64,000 nt of DNA. Source: Acetispira formosa (nom. nud.). Its GTDB lineage: Bacteria > Desulfobacterota > Desulfarculia > Adiutricales > Adiutricaceae. A program made the translations under genes and the position numbers. This document shows, one piece after another, positions 41,830 through 50,983 of the stretch; position 1 is the first letter of the stretch, and each line of letters begins with the position of its first letter. Under the pieces are notes generated by a model that saw only the letters and a program-made list of their open reading frames with translations, had not been told where the DNA came from and did not search any database. The stretch covers positions 806,001-870,000 of the forward strand of contig CP026657.1 of the NCBI GenBank assembly GCA_023525915.1, given 5' to 3'.

Positions 41830-42999
41830 TCACATGGGCAGGGCCGTAAAAGACATCATCAGATTGCCGACCGAACCGCCGGAAGCCTCCGGCACCTCAC
41901 CAAACTCGCTTAAAGTAAATTCCATAATAAAAGGAATACCTTCAGCCGCCTCCTGAAGCTCAGCCACCACTTCGTCCATGCGCTCGGCAATTGCATCCAT
42001 CCGGCCGAAACTGCAGGCCAGATGATAGGCTCCGGGTTTGGTGCCGTTCATTTTCTTCCGCAATTCCCGAAATGTACCGCCAATCGCCTCAACCAACTCA
42101 TCCACAGTGGTCTCCAGCTTAATGGCCCGGTCACCAATCTGGATGTTGGTGCCCATGGCGATTGAATCATCCGAATTTAGGAACATGGGGTGATGCACAT
42201 TCAGGTGGCCGGATTCATACTTGACCGCCAGGGGATTCATCATCGTGGCCACCATCATGTCCGGCCCGCGCAGAAGGTCGCCGTCAAAACCGCTGTAATT
42301 GGTCATCCTTTCCAGCACAGGACGGTTATCAATCTCAATCAATTTTCGGCAGCCTTCCATTTTGGTAATCACCCCGATGTCGTCAGTTTCACGATAAGCC
42401 GCTCCGGTAAAGAGATTGGCTATGGGCTTGTCGGCGTAAAAAAGGGCCACGGCCATACCGTCGCCCACCCGGCCGTCATCGGTGAAGGTGCACCAGTCGC
42501 CCATGATATAATTATCAATGGCGCTGCCTCCAAAAACAGGCAGATTCCCGACCGCTTCACGTATTCCCCTTATGTAGCCCTCTTCAAAACCGGGATTGGC
42601 GGCCAGATAACAATAGGCCGGCATTTCAATCCGGCCTGACTTACGGTGGGCTTCCAAAGCGGCTTCACGTCCGGCCTCAACCCCGTCATCCTCGTTTCTG
42701 GCCGCCGCCACCGAAACCAGCAACCCATCGCCGGACAGGGCCATCATGCCCGCAAAACAACCGCCGCCGACCAGGCCGTCCGGCAGCACCACGGCTCGGA
42801 AAGAAGTGTTGCCTATCAACGGCGCATCTGGCATAACCTCCTGAATTCCAGCCAGAAGTTCATCAACATCATGATCGCTGCTGACATAGACGAAAGCCAC
42901 TTTGACCGCCGCCAACCCTTCAGCCGCCATCAGGGCGCACTCCCTTCCTGCACTCTTTGAATCTTCATTCCTGCTCCAACCTGTCTTAGCTTTCAACAT
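41830..42999 (-). CDS. FIST-domain protein
   Basis: A 389-residue cytoplasmic protein with FIST N domain (about 20-215: VKVAFVYVSSDHD, PLIGNTSFRAVV, PVFGGSAIDNYI) and FIST C domain (about 220-370: YSGFDGDLLRGPDMMVAT, SFGRMDAIAERMDEV). FIST proteins are sensory domains thought to bind small ligands such as amino acids, often with chemotaxis or c-di-GMP modules; here the domain stands alone. A TTG start at 43014 is possible, but GAAGGTGG lies right before ATG 42999. Upstream are 770 bases without a recognisable gene. Confidence 0.9.
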   Translation of the reverse strand: MLKAKTGWSRNEDSKSAGRECALMAAEGLAAVKVAFVYVSSDHDVDELLAGIQEVMPDAPLIGNTSFRAVVLPDGLVGGGCFAGMMALSGDGLLVSVAAARNEDDGVEAGREAALEAHRKSGRIEMPAYCYLAANPGFEEGYIRGIREAVGNLPVFGGSAIDNYIMGDWCTFTDDGRVGDGMAVALFYADKPIANLFTGAAYRETDDIGVITKMEGCRKLIEIDNRPVLERMTNYSGFDGDLLRGPDMMVATMMNPLAVKYESGHLNVHHPMFLNSDDSIAMGTNIQIGDRAIKLETTVDELVEAIGGTFRELRKKMNGTKPGAYHLACSFGRMDAIAERMDEVVAELQEAAEGIPFIMEFTLSEFGEVPEASGGSVGNLMMSFTALPM

Positions 43000-43774
43000 A
43001 CTGACCACCTTCAAGAAACGTTCGTTTACGGGAGACCGACACGCACTGTCTGTTGCCTGTTCAGGGCAGGTTGGCCGTGCGCCGGCAAGTTGATAATTTC
43101 GAACTCCTTGTCTGCCGCACCAGACTGATAAACAGCGGTGCCAACCCGATCATGGCCGCTTAATACGAAGCGGGCCCCTTAACATCCCGATTCCTGACGG
43201 AATCGGCGTATGATGCCGTTACCTTACAGGCAGTCTGACGATAAAGCAGTACAATTTAAAGGGATAACGACACCAAAACATGCTATTTAGACTTATGTTA
43301 CACTTAAATTAACCCTTTAGCAAGCATATATTTCAAGAAATTTGCTAAATGCTCATATCTAAAATCACTGGCGTTTCTTAAAGCGGAACAGAGACTAAAT
43401 ATATTGTTATTTTTATATATTTAGAGTTTTGACAGTTCACGGAACACACGGCGAAAGCCGGACTGGGGTGAAAAAGTTGGGCAAAAAAGATAATGATTCG
43501 GTATTTCGATGGAAGAGTTAGATCTTGCGATACAACTTCAGGCTGCCTTTGCGGCCACCTTCATATTGACACCTATAATTTCTTTTATATGAGAAAATTC
43601 ATTAAACGGCAAGAATTAATTACAGTGCGGCCGTAATTTTCTGAACATTTGTTCGGGCCAGGGGTTCATACCAAATAATTTATAAATATAATCAATATGT
43701 TATTACCGTCCTACCGACAGAAGTTCGGTGGCGCGGTTAAATGCTCGAAACGTCATAAACGGCTTTTTGCCGAT
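43000..43774. other. Intergenic region without recognised genes
   Basis: The first 240 bases are GC-rich with short palindromes, the rest strongly AT-rich. A 27-codon frame at 43510 has no ribosome-binding site. No RNA motif was recognised. It lies downstream of the DUF374 operon end and upstream of the FIST gene, so it should hold the FIST promoter. Confidence 0.5.
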
Positions 43775-44512
43775 TCAGACAGACCCGGCCTCTTCAAAGT
43801 TCCCTGAACTTGCCTCCAGCAGCCATTGGTCAAGCTCCAACTGGGCGGCCCGGACGGCGTCGGAAATGGCGGCGGTCATTATGCGGCTCTGCTCCCGGTT
43901 GTTCCATTTGGCCCCTTCAGGGGGTATGTGCAAAGGCTCGCCAAAAACCATGGCTAAATGCGCCCCCGGCAGCGGTATGCGGGTTTTGCTCCAGCTTTTT
44001 TCAAAAATATAGCTTTTGTCACAGGCCGTACCGGCCGGATAAATGGGGCAGCCGGTTTTGGCGGCCAGATAAATGGGGCCTGGTTTGGCAACCTGGCGCG
44101 GCCCCTTGGGGCCGTCAGCCGCGAAGATGACGCTCTGGCCGGCTTCCAGGCTCTTCTTCAGAGCCAGAATACCGCCCATCCCACCCCGCGAAGATGAACC
44201 CCGCGCGGCCTGGAAACCCAGCACCCGCACGGCCTGGCTCAACATCGAGCCATCGCGGGAGGCGCTGACCAGAATGTTGGCCCCGCTGTGGCCAAAGTGC
44301 GGCAGCATGGAAAGATCCTCAGAATGCCAATGGGCGAAAATGACCGGGCCGACCTCCAAAAGGTCAGGGTAGCCGACCAGGCGCGTTTTCACCAGCCGCG
44401 AAGACAATTTCAGAAACCTGGCCGCCCAGCGCGGCCAGTTCAGGACGAATCTGTGATCTTCAATCGAATTTACATTATGCTCAGGCCGGGTTTGCTGGAC
44501 ATCGTCTGTCAT
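43775..44512 (-). CDS. DUF374 lysophospholipid-acyltransferase-like protein
   Basis: A 245-residue protein of the DUF374 group of the acyltransferase superfamily. Marks: HWHSEDL (HxxxxD/E-like active site, about residue 61), SASRDGSMLSQAV, FQAARGSSSRGGMGGILALK and the AADGPKGPRQVAKPG block. Members transfer acyl chains onto lipid A or related lipids at the inner membrane. Its ATG overlaps the stop of the permease gene (ATGA), so it is translated together with the ABC exporter. This suggests the exporter handles a lipid or envelope component. Confidence 0.9.
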   Translation of the reverse strand: MTDDVQQTRPEHNVNSIEDHRFVLNWPRWAARFLKLSSRLVKTRLVGYPDLLEVGPVIFAHWHSEDLSMLPHFGHSGANILVSASRDGSMLSQAVRVLGFQAARGSSSRGGMGGILALKKSLEAGQSVIFAADGPKGPRQVAKPGPIYLAAKTGCPIYPAGTACDKSYIFEKSWSKTRIPLPGAHLAMVFGEPLHIPPEGAKWNNREQSRIMTAAISDAVRAAQLELDQWLLEASSGNFEEAGSV

Positions 44513-46284
44513 ACATTTTCCTCATCTTCGCGCCGTTCTTCATCGCCCTCGGTCAGGGCTTTCAGGCCCTGGCGCATGGGCATAACTAAAAGCTGTCGGC
44601 AGATCAGCGCGGCCGCCAGTATCATGGCCACATTCAGAATTATTCTGGAGGCGGACAACCGATGATATCCGCCGATATTTATCAGAGTGATGGAAGGCCA
44701 GGCCGTCAGGGCTATGACGGAGATGGAGGCCAGGCTGGAAGTAACCATATAGATCAGCCCGCCGTAACCAGTCGGAGTCTGGGCCAGGTTTTCGGTGGAA
44801 AAGCTGGGGAAGCGCGCGCCCAGGCCCACAGCCAGCCCGCACAGCCCTGGCACCAGGGCGGCCGTGACCACGGCGGCGGAAATCTGCATTGTTTTATTGG
44901 TGCCAAGGTAATAATTGCCAAAGAAGACCAGCGCCATGGAAACGACCCATATAGGCGGCAGCCAGAACCAGAATTTGATCCACATAAAATCACGAAGAGA
45001 CATAGGGGCGCTTTTGATGATCCAGTAGGAAAAGCCTTCGCTGGAAATAGAGGTGAATGCAAAGCGGAGCGCGAGCGTCGCCGCCACCAGGGCCACCAGC
45101 CCCAAATTCAAGAGGGCAAAGGCCCTTTCCAGAAAATCACCGCCCACCGGCAACAGGCGCAGGTTTAATATAGAAAAATTATAGAGATAGGCGGCCATGA
45201 GGGCAGCCAGCAACAGCAGCTGAGACCACTGGGTTTGATCGCGGAAGAAAGTTTTCAGATCTTTTATGACAATAGCCCGCCGCTCCGGTTTCATCATCAG
45301 GCCCAGAAACCCGGCCGCCAGACGCATGACCGGCCCAGCCACCCGTCGGCGGGCCGCGCCCTCCAGGCTTTTGTTGTAGGCCGGCCAATAAAGGAATGCG
45401 GCCACATAAGAGGTGAGAACGGCAATGGCGGCGGCTGTGCTCCACAAAAGCGCCAGCCAGGCTGCGGAACTCATCTGGCCGGGATGGCCGCCCAGATAGG
45501 GCCATAGGGCTTCCACCGCCCATTCGGCCGGATTGAAGAGTGAAGTGGGCGAATTGAGTGAAGCCAGATAGGCGGCCGCGCTGACGAAATTATCGGGAGA
45601 AAGAAGGTCTTCCGGTCGCATCAGGCGGAAGGCCAGGTAGAGGAGACAGAAACCGATAATGGCCAGAAGCCCCATTATCTCCCTGGCCCGGCGGGCCGGC
45701 AGGAGGTTGACTAGCAAAAAGGAGGCCGCCTGGCTGAGGAAACCCGCCCCGGCCAGAAGCGGCACGGCCACCAGCGGGGCCATGAGATAATAGATGGCTG
45801 AAGCCTTGAAGACATAGCCATAGGCCACAAAAACGGGCAAAAGGAAAGCGGCCGGCATCCAGGCGCTGGCCACCAGCGTTCTGGCGGAGCGCGCCCAGAA
45901 AATGCTTTCCAGGCTGACCGGGGCGGCCATGATCAAATCCAGATCTCTGGCCAGAAAAAAACTCGACAGCGACGAGATCAGGGTGGAAAACATCAATAGA
46001 GAGATTCCGGCAATCCACAAGAGCCCCATAAAACGGCGGGCCAGCACTCCACCCAAAACATCGGCCGTCATCATGTTTTGCAGAACCCGCACCGCGAAAA
46101 GAAAAACCAGCAGCCAGACGACCAGACTGAACAGGCCCACCAGAAGCGCCCTGGTTCGGCCGCCCTTGCCGGGCCGTCTGACGATATTGGCCAGCCCGAT
46201 CAAATGGGGCCGCAAAAGCACCCAAAAGCCGCCCATAAACGGTTTCGCGGAGGGACCGGCTACAGCCGTCGCGGCCCGGCTCAT
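44509..46284 (-). CDS. ABC exporter permease
   Basis: A 591-residue membrane protein with about fourteen to sixteen hydrophobic helices in two similar halves, matching the large putative ABC-exporter permeases that occur with CcmA-type ATPases. Membrane segments begin around residues 45, 90, 130, 160, 200, 270, 350, 390, 430, 470, 510 and 550. Start overlaps the ATPase stop by 4 nt and its own stop overlaps the acyltransferase start by 4 nt. No substrate-specific motif is visible. Confidence 0.85.
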   Translation of the reverse strand: MSRAATAVAGPSAKPFMGGFWVLLRPHLIGLANIVRRPGKGGRTRALLVGLFSLVVWLLVFLFAVRVLQNMMTADVLGGVLARRFMGLLWIAGISLLMFSTLISSLSSFFLARDLDLIMAAPVSLESIFWARSARTLVASAWMPAAFLLPVFVAYGYVFKASAIYYLMAPLVAVPLLAGAGFLSQAASFLLVNLLPARRAREIMGLLAIIGFCLLYLAFRLMRPEDLLSPDNFVSAAAYLASLNSPTSLFNPAEWAVEALWPYLGGHPGQMSSAAWLALLWSTAAAIAVLTSYVAAFLYWPAYNKSLEGAARRRVAGPVMRLAAGFLGLMMKPERRAIVIKDLKTFFRDQTQWSQLLLLAALMAAYLYNFSILNLRLLPVGGDFLERAFALLNLGLVALVAATLALRFAFTSISSEGFSYWIIKSAPMSLRDFMWIKFWFWLPPIWVVSMALVFFGNYYLGTNKTMQISAAVVTAALVPGLCGLAVGLGARFPSFSTENLAQTPTGYGGLIYMVTSSLASISVIALTAWPSITLINIGGYHRLSASRIILNVAMILAAALICRQLLVMPMRQGLKALTEGDEERREDEENV

Positions 46285-47045
46285 GAAAAGACCCCCTCCA
46301 GGGTCTGGGGCGTTGCGCCGTCGGTCAGTTTCAGAAAAATATCCTCCAGCCCGCCGTCTTCACCGGCGCCGGCCTTAAGTTCACCCTCAGTCCCTACAGC
46401 CTTGAGGCGGCCCTTGTAAATGATGCCGATGCGGTCGCACAGGCGGGAGGCCAGGCTCATGGTGTGGGTGGAAACCAGAATGGCCACGTTCTCCCGCTCA
46501 GCCAGATGCCGGAAAATATCCATCACCAGCTTGGCCCCGCGGGGATCAAGGCCTACAATGGGTTCATCCACCACCAGTATGCGGGGTTTGGGCAGCAGCG
46601 CACCAGCCATAATCAGCCGCTGTTTCATGCCGTGGGAAAAATTTTCTATCAGTTCGTCACGCCAGTCTATAAGTTCGAAAAGCTCCAGCATGGCCGGGCC
46701 CCGGCTTTGCAGATCTTTTTTGGGCGTGGCATGAAGATCGGCCAGAAATTCCAAAAATTCCCAGGCCGAAAGCTTTTCATAAAGAAAGGGGCGGTCAGGA
46801 ATGTAGCCGACCAGGCTTTTTGCATCGCGCGGATTTTTGGCCAGATTTAATCCGCCCAGAAATATCTCGCCGCTCGTGGGGGCCAAGGCCCCGGCCACCA
46901 TGCGGATGGTGGTGGTCTTCCCGGCCCCGTTGGGGCCCAGGAAACCAAAAACTTCACCAGCGGACACAGTCAGGCTGACTTCATCCACCGCTTTATGGCG
47001 GTTGTAATGTTTGCTGAGATGGCGTATGTCAATCATGCTGTTCAC
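46281..47045 (-). CDS. ABC exporter ATPase (CcmA/NatA type)
   Basis: A 254-residue ATPase: Walker A GPNGAGKTT (about residues 38-46), signature FSHGMKQRL, Walker B RILVVDEPIVGLDP, H-loop STHTMS. This is the ABC-2/exporter class. It energises the permease encoded directly downstream, to which it is coupled by a 4 nt overlap. The 6 x 132 bp tandem array begins 23 bases upstream of its start codon, so the promoter must lie within or beyond the array. The transcript may include many array units. Confidence 0.94.
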   Translation of the reverse strand: MNSMIDIRHLSKHYNRHKAVDEVSLTVSAGEVFGFLGPNGAGKTTTIRMVAGALAPTSGEIFLGGLNLAKNPRDAKSLVGYIPDRPFLYEKLSAWEFLEFLADLHATPKKDLQSRGPAMLELFELIDWRDELIENFSHGMKQRLIMAGALLPKPRILVVDEPIVGLDPRGAKLVMDIFRHLAERENVAILVSTHTMSLASRLCDRIGIIYKGRLKAVGTEGELKAGAGEDGGLEDIFLKLTDGATPQTLEGVFS

Positions 47046-47067
47046 GATTACTTCTCCAGCCTGGCGG

Positions 47068-47857
47068 TTTTAATATAGCTTTTTCCCTTGAACTTGCGGC
47101 CCCTCCGTTACGCAAAAAGCGTGGTTTTTGCTTCGCGAGTTACCGTTTCGGCTTCAAAACCAGTCGCTGACGCTCCGTCTCGCCCTCCATGGCTCGACTT
47201 TCAATATGGCTTTTTCCCTATGAACTTGCGGCCCCTCCGCTACGCAAAAAGCGTGGTTTTTGCTTCGCGAGTTACCGTTTCGGCTTCAAAACCAGTCGCT
47301 GACGCTCCGTCTCGCCCTCCATGGCTCGACTTTTAATATGGCTTTTTCCCTATGAACTTGCGGCCCCTCCGCTACGCAAAAAGCGTGGTTTTTGCTTCGC
47401 GAGTTACCGTTTCGGCTTCAAAACCAGTCGCTGACACTCCGTCTCGCCCTCCATGGCTCGACTTTTAATATGGCTTTTTCCCTATGAACTTGCGGCCCCT
47501 CCGCTACGCAAAAAGCGTGGTTTTTGCTTCGCGAGTTACCGTTTCGGCTTCAAAACCAGTCGCTGACGCTCCGTCTCGCCCTCCATGGCTCGACTTTTAA
47601 TATGGCTTTTTCCCTTGAACTTGCGGCCCCTCCGCTACGCAAAAAGCGTGGTTTTTGCTTCGCGAGTTACCGTTTCGGCTTCAAAACCAGTCGCTGACGC
47701 TCCGTCTCGCCCTCCATGGCTCGACTTTTAATATGGCTTTTTCCCTATGAACTCGCGGCCCCTCCGCTACGCAAAAAGCGTGGTTTTTGCTTCGCGAGTT
47801 ACCGTTTCGGCTTCAAAACCAGTCGCTGACGCTCCGTCTCGCCCTCCATGGCTCGAC
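47068..47857. repeat. Tandem array of six 132 bp units
   Basis: Six nearly identical units (the marker AAAAAGCGTGG starts at 47114, 47246, 47378, 47510, 47641 and 47773; one unit is 131 bp). Each is the reverse complement of the core of the inverted-repeat elements at 36955, 39683 and 41476. Differences between units are single bases, so the expansion is recent or is kept uniform by recombination. Because 132 is a multiple of three, a periodic open frame appears, but it has no gene features. Confidence 0.93.
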
Positions 47858-47951
47858 CACCTCTATATGCGGCGGAGCTGGCCATAGTTAGAATTTTAAG
47901 AACGCTGTCCGGCTCCCACTCGGCTATGACGCAGTTGCGGCTGACCAGGCA

Positions 47952-48034
47952 GCCGCCGGGAAAAATGTTTTTGCCCGGTGAGGTGACTAAAGACCCCCGG
48001 AACCTCACCGGGCAAAAACATTTTTCCCGGCGGC
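47952..48034. repeat. Long-hairpin repeat, locus 4 (unit B only)
   Basis: GCCGCCGGGAAAAATG stem matched by CATTTTTCCCGGCGGC, with the conserved loop GACTAAAGACCCCCGGA. Compared with loci 1-3 the inner stem is GGTGAGGT/ACCTCACC instead of GGCTCCGT/ACGGAGCC, again compensated. Only a short remnant of unit A (CCGGCTCCCACT) is left upstream. Confidence 0.9.
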
Positions 48035-48098
48035 GGTCACCCGCTATAGTTCAGCTTAAATGCTACGGGGTACTGGAGTATGTCGGCCCAAATCGAAC

Positions 48099-49034
48099 CT
48101 AATCTCCCAGCCTCTCACGTATAATGTTTGTCATCAAATCCTTCAGGGGACCGGTCGACAACAGGCCTTGCAGAGGCGCCGGAGGAGCCAGCGGAACCAC
48201 GCCCCGGCGAGCCTCATTTTCATCAATCGTGCGGCTCAGGCGATAACCCATTGGCCCATCTTCAGTGAAAACCCGACCATGACGATTGATCATAAATATT
48301 TCCCTGGAGGCGGCCGCACCGCTTCCGGCGGCCATGCCCAGTTCGAAAGCCGGAACTTCCCTGGCCGTATCCTGATCAACCAGGCGGGTTTCTGACTCAA
48401 CCCTGGCGTTGACACTGACCAAACTTCTGGTGAAGGGATCAAATGCGGCCAAAGTAAAAGTCTGGCCGGCTTTAAGCCCCTGCGCGGCTATGTAGTGAGG
48501 AAACAGACTGGCCAGGGCCGGGCCTTTCGGAGCCGGAACGTTCACCTGCCCGGGATTGAACACGGCGGCCCTCTCGCCCAGAAGGTGGGCATAGTCGGCG
48601 TAAAGTGATTCAACCATTTCCCGGTATTGGCCGAGATTGAGATCAACCGTTAAACGGCCCTCTTTTACCGTGCCGGTCTGAAGGAGGGATAACGGTCCGG
48701 CCTGCAAAAGATAACGATAGCCCACCAGATTGAAGGAAGGGTCCAGCTCGGCCGAAGACTCCAGACGCACCTCAACCTCATGACCGGACAGCTCCAGAAG
48801 AATTGTCGCCGACTCGCCGGCCTGATAGGAACCGTCCTGCAACCGGCGCAGACTTTTATCGGCCCAGCCGACTTTGCGGCCGCCGTATTCAAGGCCGAAA
48901 TTATCGAGATAGTCGGGCAGAAAAACCGCGTCTATCTTCTCCGGCTCAGGCCAGGATCGGTGTTCATGCCACCACCAGACCATCAGAACGGCCCAGACTG
49001 CCAATATGGAACCTTTAATAATGTGCCTGGTCAT
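48099..49034 (-). CDS. Membrane-anchored hypothetical protein
   Basis: A 311-residue protein with an uncleaved N-terminal helix (IIKGSILAVWAVLMVWWWHE) and a large beta-rich extracytoplasmic part. No catalytic motif is recognised; the LTVDLNLGQYREMVESL, HYIAAQGLKAGQTFTLAAFD and FELGMAAGSGAAASREIFM blocks look like proteins found beside transglutaminase-like genes in deltaproteobacteria, but this is a weak impression. GAGGCAAGT precedes the ATG. It is the last gene of a minus-strand group with the PHP, MltB-like and LOG genes, 47 bases after PHP. Confidence 0.7.
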   Translation of the reverse strand: MTRHIIKGSILAVWAVLMVWWWHEHRSWPEPEKIDAVFLPDYLDNFGLEYGGRKVGWADKSLRRLQDGSYQAGESATILLELSGHEVEVRLESSAELDPSFNLVGYRYLLQAGPLSLLQTGTVKEGRLTVDLNLGQYREMVESLYADYAHLLGERAAVFNPGQVNVPAPKGPALASLFPHYIAAQGLKAGQTFTLAAFDPFTRSLVSVNARVESETRLVDQDTAREVPAFELGMAAGSGAAASREIFMINRHGRVFTEDGPMGYRLSRTIDENEARRGVVPLAPPAPLQGLLSTGPLKDLMTNIIRERLGD

Positions 49035-49081
49035 ACTTGCCTCAGTTTATTGATAGAGAGCCCGGCCGGGCACACAAGCCC

Positions 49082-49768
49082 CTAGACCAGACGCTGTTTA
49101 AATGTTTCAGCCAGACCGACGGCCTCCTCCATCAGGGCCTCGAACTCCTCTTCACTCAGCCCGGCCCCCAAAGCCACAGTCCGCTGGCGTTCAGGGGTAA
49201 GATAATCGCCGGGCGCGTGGCCGTCGGAATTGACGAGAAGTTTGGCTTGATACTTACGGGCCAGGTTGGCCGTCAGCCCGTTGGACAGGCCGTGTCCGCC
49301 GCGTCCGCTCAGTTCCAGGTAAACACCGCGCTCGGCAGCCAGGGCCACTTCCTTTTCAGTGAGTAGACCCGGGTGAGCCAGAATGTCGGCTCCGGCCTCA
49401 ATGGCCGCCAGGTTGGTGCCAGGAGCCACCGGTTCCACCACACTCTCACCGTGCACCACCACATGGCTGGCTCCCAGATCACGGGCTTTTTTCACCATGT
49501 CGCCGATCAGGGCCGGAGGCACATGGGTTATCTCCACCCCCGGCAGGATGGTCAGGCCGCCCATGTGGCCATTCAAGCCCAGGGCCGACTCCCGGCCGGT
49601 CTTGATAATGCCGGGCATGGTGCCAGGGTCGGCATGATCGGCCAGCCCCAGAACGGCGTAGCCCTGAACCGCCACCCGGCGGCCGAGTTCGGCCGGGCAC
49701 AGAACGCCGTCGGATAAAAGGCAATGGGTATGCAGGTCAATTACTGGAAAATCTTTCATGCCGCCCAT
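49082..49768 (-). CDS. PHP-domain phosphoesterase
   Basis: A 228-residue metal-dependent phosphoesterase of the PHP superfamily. The first metal motif is DLHTHCLLSDG, then LADHADPG, a Glu in GVEITHVP, H in HVVVHGES, ILAHPG and final NSDGHAPGD, giving the complete set of histidines and aspartates. Related single-domain proteins act on histidinol phosphate or nucleotides. In-frame ATGs at 49768 and 49759 both fit; AAGG before 49768 decides weakly. It starts 4 bases after the stop codon of the MltB-like gene, so the two are coupled. Confidence 0.87.
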   Translation of the reverse strand: MGGMKDFPVIDLHTHCLLSDGVLCPAELGRRVAVQGYAVLGLADHADPGTMPGIIKTGRESALGLNGHMGGLTILPGVEITHVPPALIGDMVKKARDLGASHVVVHGESVVEPVAPGTNLAAIEAGADILAHPGLLTEKEVALAAERGVYLELSGRGGHGLSNGLTANLARKYQAKLLVNSDGHAPGDYLTPERQRTVALGAGLSEEEFEALMEEAVGLAETFKQRLV

Positions 49769-49772
49769 AGCC

Positions 49773-50972
49773 TTATTTATTCGCGGCCAGCCAGTCGGCC
49801 ACATAGAGAACGGTGTTGACGTAAACTCCGCTCTTGTTGTACTTCATGATCACGGCCCGGCGAGCTTCTTCACTCATGCCGCCGCCGGTCCAGCCGTGGG
49901 CTTTCAGGTAATTGCCGATGCTGTAAATGGCGTCGGCCTTGTTGAACATGTCGACCTTGCCGTCGCCGCTGCCGTCCACTCCATATTTAAGAACGTTGGA
50001 GGGCATGAACTGGCCATAGCCGATTGCGCCATAAATAGAGCCGGGAAAGCTGGTCGGGTCATGCCCGTTCTGGAAGCTGTAGCTCAATAGGGCGGCCAGC
50101 TCATCAGCCGCCCAGCCGCCGCGCTTGACGGCCGTATCCTTCAGCCAGGTCTTGGCTCCGCCGTCACTTCTCACCAGATCGGAAACGGCCGGCGCCACCA
50201 CATCGAAATCATAAGCCGCCGCGGCCATGGAGGCCAACTGGCTGGCAGCCAGGTGCTTGCCGAAGTAATTGCCATAGCCGGTTTCCACCCACATAATGGC
50301 CGCCGCCACTTCACCGGGGACATTGTATTTGCGGCTCATGGCGTTGAACAGTTCGCGGTCGGCCCGATAGTGGGCTAAGATGGTGGGAAGAACCCCCGCC
50401 TTGGTAAACTGGGGATAGGTGGCCGTGCGGGACGGCTTTTTGGCCGACGGTGGACTGTAACTGGACAGCGAACGGGTCTTGGCCGTCTTCATGACCTTAT
50501 TGATGGAAGCCAGGGTGGCATCCGATATATCACCGGTCTGGGTCAGGCCGTTGTCCGCCTGAAATCTGGTCACCACACCTCTGGTGCCCGATCCGGCCCG
50601 TCCATCTATTGTTATATCATATCCGAGCTGATAAAGCTTTTCCTGAATTTCCTTGGTCAATTCGGAGCGGTAAAAAATACCATAAAGCTCACGCAGTTTG
50701 GTCTCCATAGGCCCGGAAGTATAGACCAGACTCGACGATTTGAAGAACTGCTCCAGCTTCCTCTCATTCAGACCGCGCCGGGCCATGTCATCGGCCAGGT
50801 GTTTCCAGGCATCAGATACATCAGGCGAACGCCAGGTTTGAGAGGCGCGGCCGCTCAAGTCTGAATCGACCGAATCCGAAGAGGACTTGGTGGTGGTAAA
50901 TGAGCAGCCGACGGCAAAAAGCGCGGCCGCCGCCATCAGCGCGGCTGAGGCGTAAATACTGCGATTGGACAT
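49773..50972 (-). CDS. MltB-like lytic murein transglycosylase with peptidoglycan-binding domain
   Basis: A 399-residue lipoprotein (signal MSNRSIYASAALMAAAALFA, lipobox AVGC at residue 23). A peptidoglycan-binding type 1 domain lies at about 105-160 (IQEKLYQLGYDITIDGRAGS, VVTRFQADNGL). The SLT-2/MltB catalytic domain follows (about 190-399), with the catalytic Glu in MWVETGYGNYFGKH and the family's GAIGYGQFMPS, DMFNKADAIYSIGNYL and HGW. It cuts glycan strands at the outer membrane's inner face. The PGBD lies before the catalytic domain, unlike E. coli MltB. Coupled to the PHP gene; follows the LOG gene by 11 nt. Confidence 0.93.
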   Translation of the reverse strand: MSNRSIYASAALMAAAALFAVGCSFTTTKSSSDSVDSDLSGRASQTWRSPDVSDAWKHLADDMARRGLNERKLEQFFKSSSLVYTSGPMETKLRELYGIFYRSELTKEIQEKLYQLGYDITIDGRAGSGTRGVVTRFQADNGLTQTGDISDATLASINKVMKTAKTRSLSSYSPPSAKKPSRTATYPQFTKAGVLPTILAHYRADRELFNAMSRKYNVPGEVAAAIMWVETGYGNYFGKHLAASQLASMAAAAYDFDVVAPAVSDLVRSDGGAKTWLKDTAVKRGGWAADELAALLSYSFQNGHDPTSFPGSIYGAIGYGQFMPSNVLKYGVDGSGDGKVDMFNKADAIYSIGNYLKAHGWTGGGMSEEARRAVIMKYNKSGVYVNTVLYVADWLAANK

Positions 50973-50983
50973 GTGTTACCGCC

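Noticed and set aside
43435-43480. Possible c-di-GMP riboswitch (GCGAAAGCC motif)
   Set aside because: Only a short GNRA-like hairpin matches. The conserved second helix and receptor of GEMM are absent.
43510-43594. 27-codon hydrophobic frame, possible small toxin
   Set aside because: No ribosome-binding site, promoter, repeat or antisense arrangement, unlike the units at 17101-18115.
47088-47336. Open frame repeating a 44-residue block
   Set aside because: It is the automatic result of a 132 bp repeat being divisible by three. There is no ribosome-binding site, and the frame breaks at the 131 bp unit.
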